From contig CP085629.1 in assembly GCA_024704175.1 (NCBI GenBank), positions 4,898,001 through 4,962,000 on the forward strand: a DNA stretch of 64,000 bases. The letters are read 5' to 3'. The position numbers and the translations under genes were made by a program. Shown here one piece after another: positions 58,386-64,000 of this stretch. The notes below the pieces were generated by a model. That model was not told where the DNA came from. It saw only the letters and a list, made by a program, of their open reading frames with translations, and ran no database searches. The first letter of the stretch is position 1; every line of letters begins with the position of its first letter. The stretch is from Paenibacillus sp. P25 (GTDB lineage: Bacteria > Bacillota > Bacilli > Paenibacillales > NBRC-103111).

Positions 58386-59729
58386 TTACTTCTTGGCCGC
58401 CAGCTCGTTGGCGTTCTTCACGAAATCGTCGAGTGCCTGCTTCGGACTCTTCGATTTCAGGAAGGCCGCCTGCATTTCCGGGTAAAACTTTTGTCTCAGC
58501 GTTGCAAAGTAAGGCTTGTTCTTGCCGAGGTCGATGATGTCCAGCTTGTTGAGCAGCTCGAACAGCTGGGAGGCGTCTTTGTTCTGGATCTCATAAGTGG
58601 CTGACTTGCGCGCCGAGATGCCGTAGGTGGCCTTGTTGATCGCCTTGATGTTATCCGGCTGGGTCAGGAACTTGACGAATTCGATCGCCATCTTCTTCTT
58701 CTCCGCGTTGTCCTGCTTAAAGATCGCGTAGCCGTTCTCTCCCGTCACCGTGATCTTCGGGGTGACCCCTTCCTTTACGATCGGCACAATCCCGTAAGGC
58801 TCTACCGACGGATCGACGGCGCCGTTCTTCTTCCCGGCCTCAATATCGCCGTATACCGGAGAGGTATGGTTCAGGATCGCCAGCTTGCCCTGCTTGAACA
58901 GCTCGAAGTTCGCGTTAATATCCATCGTGGCGGTGCCCGGAGCGACCAGCCCTTCGTCCGCCAGGCTCAGCATGAAGCTTAGCGCCTCTACGCCCTGCGG
59001 GCTGTTCACGGTATACTGCGTGAAATCCTTGTTTGCCCACTCGGCCCCGGCGGAGAGCAGGTTGTTGACCATCACTTGATCCGCCTGCTCGTTCTTGGCG
59101 AAATACGCGATGCCGTACGTGTTCTTATCGGCGACCTTCTTCAGCGCATCCTTCATTTCGTTCCAGGTCCAGGAGCGGTCCGCCGGTAAGGTTACGCCTT
59201 TTTTCTCGAAGATGGTTTTATTGAGGAATACAACCTGCGGCACACTTCCCAAAGGCGGCGCATACAATTTGCCGTTGATCGTTCCGATGTTCAGGAAGGC
59301 ATCCTTCCAGTCCGCCTTATCGTCCTTCACCACGTCGTCCAGCTCTTCGAGCACGCCGTTGCGCGCATGCTTGCTGATCCGGATCGGGATGTTATCGTAC
59401 AGGATGTCCGGCGGATTATTGCCCGCAACCGCTACGTTCACCTTCTGCTCGATGTCCGTGAACGGAACGGACTCGACTTGAATGGTCACGTTCGGGTGAA
59501 GCTTCTGGAATTCCTTGGCCTTCGCCTTCTCCCAGTCGCCGTAGTTCTTGCTGTCATAGCCCTCGATATCTTTAAATCCCGTACCGGCCCACATCGTCAG
59601 CGTGATCGGCTTCTCGCCTCCGCCGCCACCTGTGCCGCCCTGCGACTTCGAATCCGTATTGGCCCCGTGACCTGCTGCCAGTCCGGCAATGAGCAAAACG
59701 GCGGCTCCCTTGTTCACGAGCTTCTTCAT
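58386..59729 (-). CDS. Extracellular sugar-binding protein with a lost lipobox Cys
   Basis: Intact 447-residue family-1 binding protein: PITLTMWAGTGF, NPPDILYDNIPI, SWTWNEMKDALKKV, NHTSPVYGDIEAGKK and WANKDFTQYTV. The signal peptide KKLVNKGAAVLLIAGLAAG is typical of a lipoprotein, but the residue where the lipid-carrying Cys belongs is His (LAAGHGAN). ATG 59729 follows AGGGGTGACACAG. It heads the sugar ABC operon with two permeases. Without the Cys it would be secreted free or held by its uncleaved signal, unless the reading is an error. Confidence 0.86.
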   Translation of the reverse strand: MKKLVNKGAAVLLIAGLAAGHGANTDSKSQGGTGGGGGEKPITLTMWAGTGFKDIEGYDSKNYGDWEKAKAKEFQKLHPNVTIQVESVPFTDIEQKVNVAVAGNNPPDILYDNIPIRISKHARNGVLEELDDVVKDDKADWKDAFLNIGTINGKLYAPPLGSVPQVVFLNKTIFEKKGVTLPADRSWTWNEMKDALKKVADKNTYGIAYFAKNEQADQVMVNNLLSAGAEWANKDFTQYTVNSPQGVEALSFMLSLADEGLVAPGTATMDINANFELFKQGKLAILNHTSPVYGDIEAGKKNGAVDPSVEPYGIVPIVKEGVTPKITVTGENGYAIFKQDNAEKKKMAIEFVKFLTQPDNIKAINKATYGISARKSATYEIQNKDASQLFELLNKLDIIDLGKNKPYFATLRQKFYPEMQAAFLKSKSPKQALDDFVKNANELAAKK

Positions 59730-59873
59730 CTGTGTCACCCCTGTGTCTTTTTAGCCTGCAACCACGCTACGGTGATTGGTTACCTTGATTATAAAGAAGA
59801 ATCGGGGCCGGTTTAACATGTGTAAATTAGCCTTTTACCCTATAAAATTAACCTGTTCGCTGCGGATCATCCA

Positions 59874-59932
59874 TAAAAAAGAATCCCGGCCCCGCATGGG
59901 GCGCATCGGCTCCGCATGAAGGTCCGGGATTC
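59874..59932 (-). terminator. Terminator after the YhcH gene
   Basis: On the minus strand GAATCCCGG...CCGGGATTC is followed by TTTTTTATGG. It separates the NanA-YhcH pair from the ABC operon. Confidence 0.8.
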
Positions 59933-59941
59933 GAGTTCGGC

Positions 59942-60410
59942 TTAAAACAAATCGCGGTGGATCTTGACGACCAGCTTGACCAGGTGAGCTCCTTTGTCGG
60001 GATGACAGTTCGGGCGGTGAACCTCCCCGGGCCAATACACGGCGAAATCGCCCGGCCGCAGCAGGATGCGCGACTCGTTCTCCACCTGCTTATACAGCGC
60101 GTAGTCGCTCACTTCCAGACGGTCCTCTACGGCTTCGGCATCGCCGGCCGACGCAGCGAAGCCCTGCCATTCTTCCCCTTCCGCCACCAGGTGGATGTCG
60201 GCGTGCTGCGCGTGAACCTCGGCAAAGTTGCTCCTCGAAGGGAGCGGCCGCCGGATTCTGCTTCATCACGAACAGCCGCTTGCCGTCGATCTCAAGCGTG
60301 GCAGGCATCTCCCGGATGTCCAATCCGGCGACGAAGCCCAGCGCGCGGCGCACGGCTTCGCCGTATTGTCCGCGGTTCCGCTCGAAGTCGCGGAGCGCGC
60401 CAAAGATCAT
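59942..60410 (-). CDS. YhcH/YjgK/YiaL family sugar anomerase-like protein (one frameshift)
   Basis: A cupin-like protein of about 155 residues: MIFGALRDFERNR, ATLEIDGKRLFVM, after the frame change NFAEVHAQHADIHLVAEGEEW (metal histidines) and FAVYWPGEVHRPNCH, VKLVVKIHRD. Members occur in sialic-acid operons, where NanQ-type proteins open or epimerise the sugar. The frame changes near 60230 (two lost or one extra base). ATG 60410 overlaps the NanA-like stop by four bases, so the two are coupled. Confidence 0.83.
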
Positions 60411-61370
60411 ACCCGCTCCTCCTGCTGCCCGGCTTTCGCGGTATGGCGGTACCGGCGCAGCGTCTCACTCCCGGCGTAATACGCCTCGATCCGCCCGCGC
60501 TCCTCCGCGGTGAACTGCTTCAGCGGCTGACGCACCGCCGGCGCCGCTATTACCCCCTGAAGATACAGCATATATTTCTCGTAGGCGAGCACATCGAACT
60601 GAATCATATGCGCGATCACGTCATTCGCCTCCGCCTGCAGCGCCTGCAAAGACGCTTTGGACGGCCGGTCTTCCGACGAGACGAGACGGTACAGCTCGGC
60701 AAACAATCCCGGCATCATATTAAACGTCGCTGCCGATCGCGCCGTCCGCCCCTGCGTAGGCTCCGCCGGTATACACTTCGTCGTGCCCGTTAAAGATAAG
60801 AAAATCCCGGCCGCATCTCGCGCGGATCTGCTGCATTTCGAACAAATTGAGCGAGGTGAATTTGACCCCGATGCACTGCGGATGGCGGCTCATCTCTTCA
60901 TAGAAGTCCATGGACAGGCTGACCCCCGTTGCCCCAGGAAAATGGTACACGAGCATCGGCGACTGGACGGCCGCCATGATCGCTTCGTAATGCTCGCGGA
61001 TCTCCTTCGTCGTCACTTTATAATAAAACGGGACGACCGCCGATACGGCGTCAACGCCCTGGAGCTCGGCATGCTTTGCCAGCCGGATGGACTCTCTCGT
61101 GCTGATGCAGCCGACATGCGCAATGATGGTTACTCGGCCGGCCGCGGCCCGGACGACCGTCTCCAGCGCCCGCTCGCGTTCCTCGCTGGTCAGAATAAAT
61201 CCTTCGCCTGTGCTTCCGCCGACGTAAAAGCCATGGATCCCCTGCCCGATTTGATGCTCGACCAGGCGCTCCAGCGATTCAAAATCAATGTCGCCGTTCT
61301 CGTGCATCGGCGTCAGTAATGCCGTAAAGATGCCGTGAAACTTATGGTTATCGATCGTTTTTTGGTCCAT
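60407..61370 (-). CDS. DapA/NanA family lyase, N-acetylneuraminate lyase-like (one frameshift)
   Basis: A class I aldolase of about 320 residues: GIFTALLTPMHENGDIDF, GGSTGEGFILTSEER (carboxylate-binding Ser-Thr at 53-54), VYHFPGATG (Tyr142) and GVKFTSLNLF (Schiff-base Lys170). The G-S-T-G-E-G loop and the YhcH partner favour N-acetylneuraminate lyase (sialic acid to ManNAc and pyruvate) over dihydrodipicolinate synthase. ATG 61370 follows GAGAGG. The frame changes near 60726 (one extra G; repair GAIGSTFNMMPGLFAEL). Divergent from an AraC regulator. Confidence 0.82.
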
Positions 61371-61439
61371 GAACGTTCGTCCTCTCCCCTGCGCTCCTGC
61401 GCAATCCTTGTGATGACCGTATTGTAGCCCGCGGAGGAG

Positions 61440-61453
61440 TGAAACGGCTTTCA
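61440..61453. promoter_or_regulatory. Palindrome TGAAA-CGGC-TTTCA between nanA-like and araC
   Basis: A 5-bp inverted repeat with a 4-bp centre. It recalls a catabolite-responsive element (TGAAARCGNTTNCA) with two mismatches at the centre. Located 70 bp before the lyase and about 45 bp before the AraC -10 box. Confidence 0.4.
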
Positions 61454-61496
61454 TTTTTTTATAAAACCTCTCATTTCTTTACGAAAAGGGCCCGGG

Positions 61497-61502
61497 TATA
61501 AT
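61497..61502 (+). promoter_or_regulatory. -10 box of the AraC gene
   Basis: A perfect TATAAT; no good -35 at 17 bp (TTTCTT). If real, transcription begins near 61509, which makes ATG 61515 almost leaderless and supports ATG 61548 as the start. Confidence 0.45.
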
Positions 61503-61547
61503 GGAGCTACTACCATGCTAAATCTCACACGGAGGCGACTTAAGCCG

Positions 61548-62413
61548 ATGTATCCGGAATACCTGTTCGAATACCCGAATATCGATACGGATTTTCCTTT
61601 TCATATGAAGAAAAAAAGGTACACCTCCGTCCCTTCTCACCGCCACGATTTTATCGAGTTTTCGTTCGTGCTCGAGGGGCAGGGCAAGGAATGGATCAAC
61701 GGGACGGAGCATGAGATGCGTCCGGGGACGGTCGTGCTGCTGCTGCCTTATCAGATTCACGAGTACCGCGCCGCCGCGGATGAGACGCTCCTCATGTACA
61801 TCTGCAACTTCGACATGAAGCTGCTCACCGGAGGGCCCGAAGCCGCTTGGGGCCTGAACGAGCTGCTCTTCGGCCGGGATCATGCTCGCCCCGGGTACAT
61901 CCAGCTGGAAGGCAGCGCCGTCGAAGAAGGGCTGCGCCTGTGGGAGCGGCTGTACCGGGAGCACGAATCGTCGCTCGCCTGGAAGCCGATCATGCTCCGG
62001 GCGCTTCTGTTCGAGGCCCTGGCGCTGTTCGTGCGCAGCGGCGGGCAGGACGTGAAGGCGGACAACGAGGAGCGCGGCCCCTATCGTCCAAAAGCATTTG
62101 GCCGGTGGTCCAGTACGTCTACGACCATTACCTGGACGAGCTCTCCCTCACGTCGCTGTCCGAGCGGTTCCGCATGCATCCGGCCCAGCTCAGCACGCAG
62201 TTCGGGGAAGTGCTCGGTATCCATTTTGTCGATTTCCTTCACGAGCTTCGGATCCGCCACGCCTGCAGCCTGCTCATCTCCTCCGACCTGCCGATCTCGC
62301 AGGTCGCGTTCGAATCCGGATTCTCTTCGTACCCCACGTTCTCCCGCGCCTTTCTCCGCATAAAGGGCACGACGCCGAGCCGGTACCGGGAGGAGCAGGG
62401 GCGGAAGCGTTGA
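61548..62413 (+). CDS. AraC-family regulator with cupin domain (one frameshift)
   Basis: A regulator of about 288 residues: cupin-like RYTSVPSHRHDFIEFSFVLEG and GTVVLLLPYQIHEYR, then the AraC DNA-binding domain LDELSLTSLSERFRMHPAQLSTQFGEVLG and LPISQVAFESGFSSYPTFSRAFLRIKGTTPSRYR. One C is lost near 62090 (repair RGPLSSKSIWPVVQYVYDHY). ATG 61548 has GGAGG twelve bases upstream; ATG 61515 also has a GGAG but lies just after the -10 box. Divergent from the NanA-YhcH pair, its likely target. Confidence 0.84.
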
Positions 62414-62497
62414 GTTAGTCCTGAAGCCGCCGAGGCGCAGGGCCTCCTTTGAGCGGCTTTGATTCCCGCGAAAAGGAGGTCGCTAATTCCTAGATCC

Positions 62498-62566
62498 AAT
62501 AAAATGCCGCTGCAAACGGTACGGTAACGCTCGGATGGCCCGTACGTGCTGCAGCGGCATTTTATG
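62498..62566. terminator. Bidirectional terminator
   Basis: ATAAAATGCCGCTGCA (62499-62514) pairs with TGCAGCGGCATTTTAT (62550-62565), with an inner GTACG/CGTAC. Lies between the AraC and EamA genes. Confidence 0.75.
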
Positions 62567-62623
62567 TTATGATAATGAAATACATAGGGATGACGGAAAC
62601 CAACTTTTGAAGGGACAGATCAC

Positions 62624-63481
62624 ATGAAGCGCGGAATCGCACTCCTGATCATCGCCACGGTTTTGTGGGGCGGCAACTATATTTGCGGACGCTTTCTGGC
62701 TCCGGCCCTGCCTTCGACTTTGTTGAACACGGTTCGATGGGGGATTTCCACCGCTTGCTGCTGATCGGGCCGCTGGCTCTTAACCGGAAAAGCCTCCCGC
62801 TGCTGGCCCGATGGAAGGAGTTCGCGATTCTCGGGTTCCTCGGCATTTTTTCTTTTTCCACTTTAACTTATCTAGGGTTAAGAAGCGTTAGTGCTTCACA
62901 TGCCGGTATGATCTCCGCCGGGATCCCGATTGCGATTCTGATGTTCACTCCTCTCGTGCTGAGAGAGAAGATTAAGCTGAAGTCGTGGCTGGGTGCCATC
63001 GTCTCCATCGCAGGCGTGATCGTCTTGTTCCAGGGCAAGCCTGCGGAGTCGTCTCACGGCTCCATTCTGGGCGACATCGAAATCATTTTGTCCTGTTTCG
63101 CTTGGGGCCTCTATACGGTTCTTGGCAAACGGTTCGGAAAAGAAATGGACCCGCTGACGATGACCGCCGGCGCCGCCTTCTACGGAACGCTCTTCAGCGC
63201 GCTCAGCTGCATCGGAACCGTGAGTCCCGGCAAGATCCATATGACCGGGATCGCCTGGCTGTGTGTGATTTATGTCAGCACGTTCGCATCCGTGGGCGCC
63301 TACCTGGCCTGGAACGCCGGCGTACGGGTGGTGGGTGCGGGCCGCGCGGCGCCTTATATCAATCTGCTGCCGGTCTGGACGGTGGTGTTCGGCGTCCTCT
63401 TTGCTGCATGAACAGATTTCCTGGATGTCGCTCGGGGGCGGAATCATGACAATTCTCGGCGCGGTACTGGCAAGCTTGTAA
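62624..63481 (+). CDS. EamA/DMT family transporter (two frameshifts)
   Basis: A ten-helix drug/metabolite exporter of about 285 residues: GIALLIIATVLWGGNYICGRFLAPALP, LGLRSVSASHAGMISAGIPIAILMFTPLVLREKI, LSCFAWGLYTVLGKRF and YLAWNAGVRVVGAGRAAPYINLLPVWTVVFGVLF. ATG 62624 with a weak AGGGACA upstream. One base is lost near 62750 and one gained near 63400 (repair LHEQISWMSLGGGIMTILGAVLASL). Substrate unknown; the family exports amino acids or nucleotide precursors. Confidence 0.83.
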
Positions 63482-63535
63482 GCGGCGGGTTCATCCGGGC
63501 GGCAGTGAGTGTGGGGAAGCCGCCATTAAATTAGC

Positions 63536-63991
63536 TCAGAGCCTTCGACTTAGAATTCCTAGAAAAGCGGGTCTGCCCCGCTCTGCAATAAACCGGAGAG
63601 CCTGTTTCAGCATACCTTGGCGAAATCCGAACGTCTTTTCCATCATCACCTCCCAATCTTCTTGTCGGGAAAATTCATGAACTTCGGTCCCCCGGTCGGT
63701 TTTAATCAGCAGCTTCTGATTCATAACGGAATAGGCGGCGTCCCCTTTAAACAAGGTAACGACAATCCGGCGCATAAACGGATTATCCTCTTCATCCCTG
63801 AGCGAATGGGTGATATCCTGTTCAAAGCTCTCCGCCTCCACCGGTGTCCAATCGATGTATTTGGTTACGATACTTTGCCCGTTCACCCTTCTATCGATCA
63901 TAAAGAGACCGGTGTTCAGCCGGACGATCTCCACCTCCTCCCCGCGGCGGGAGAAACGGGGCTGTTCCTCCAGCTTGAGCGGTTCGAACAA
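63536..63991 (-). CDS. Unidentified protein, cut by the window edge
   Basis: At least 151 residues, open toward 64000: the TTG at 63991 has no ribosome site and the frame stays open upstream, so the start is outside. Mixed alpha/beta with FMRRIVVTLFKGDAAYSVMNQKLLIKTDRGTEVHEFSRQEDWEVMMEKTFGFRQGM. Not assigned to a family. Convergent with the EamA gene. Confidence 0.5.
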   Translation of the reverse strand: MFEPLKLEEQPRFSRRGEEVEIVRLNTGLFMIDRRVNGQSIVTKYIDWTPVEAESFEQDITHSLRDEEDNPFMRRIVVTLFKGDAAYSVMNQKLLIKTDRGTEVHEFSRQEDWEVMMEKTFGFRQGMLKQALRFIAERGRPAFLGILSRRL

Positions 63992-64000
63992 AGGGGCCCC

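Noticed and set aside
1..64000. CRISPR arrays, tRNA/rRNA genes, insertion sequences, prophage genes
   Set aside because: Looked for on both strands; no regularly spaced direct-repeat array, no tRNA-like or rRNA sequence and no transposase or integrase motif was seen.

Overview
The window looks like chromosomal DNA of a moderately GC-rich, spore-forming Firmicute of the Paenibacillus type. The signs are an S-layer-homology (SLH) protein, AraC regulators with a membrane sensor, a YesN/YesM two-component pair, LplA/LplB/LplC-like sugar ABC transporters, strong AGGAGG-type ribosome binding sites with frequent GTG/TTG starts, and a GH95 fucosidase. No rRNA, tRNA, CRISPR array, phage or transposase was recognised.

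A property of the whole window must be known before using it. More than half of the larger genes are broken by single-base frameshifts, about 50 in 64 kb. In nearly every case the adjacent frame resumes the same family exactly. Most breaks that I resolved are one base lost, or more rarely gained, in a short G/C or A run. This pattern is that of uncorrected sequencing indels and not of gene decay. I therefore give such genes as one CDS spanning the frames and state where the frame changes.

Layout. 0-8.3 kb: SLH protein, small stress-type enzymes, a secreted phosphoesterase, a quinoprotein-type beta-propeller and a CocE-type hydrolase, with a mirrored 50-bp repeat element at 4.36-4.55 kb. 8.4-15.2 kb: thioesterase, an aas-lplT lysophospholipid re-acylation operon, a GH18-like secreted TIM barrel and VanZ. 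15.3-19.3 kb: an amidohydrolase coupled to a 1,037-residue GNAT fusion protein. 19.4-25.7 kb: a multicopper oxidase/oxidoreductase operon and an OmpR-type two-component system. 25.8-30.1 kb: TetR-FAD monooxygenase and MarR-MBL hydrolase units, each with recognisable repeated operators, then an EthD protein. 30.3-33.2 kb: TIM-barrel isomerase and PhyH dioxygenase under a divergent AraC. 33.2-35.2 kb: small enzymes and a lipoprotein. 35.2-45 kb: a glycan operon (two permeases, binding protein, GH95, SGNH esterase) with its membrane AraC sensor. 45-53 kb: efflux pump, WYL regulator, NudK, a MerR-methyltransferase fusion and small genes. 53.2-62.4 kb: YesM/YesN, a sugar ABC transporter, a YhcH protein, a NanA-like lyase and an AraC regulator, which together suggest amino-sugar or sialic-acid use. 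62.6-64 kb: an EamA exporter and an unidentified protein cut by the window edge.

The least familiar items are the GNAT fusion plus amidohydrolase pair, the mirrored 50-bp repeats, a row of four hairpins at 53 kb, and the regulator-operator sets at 26-30 kb.
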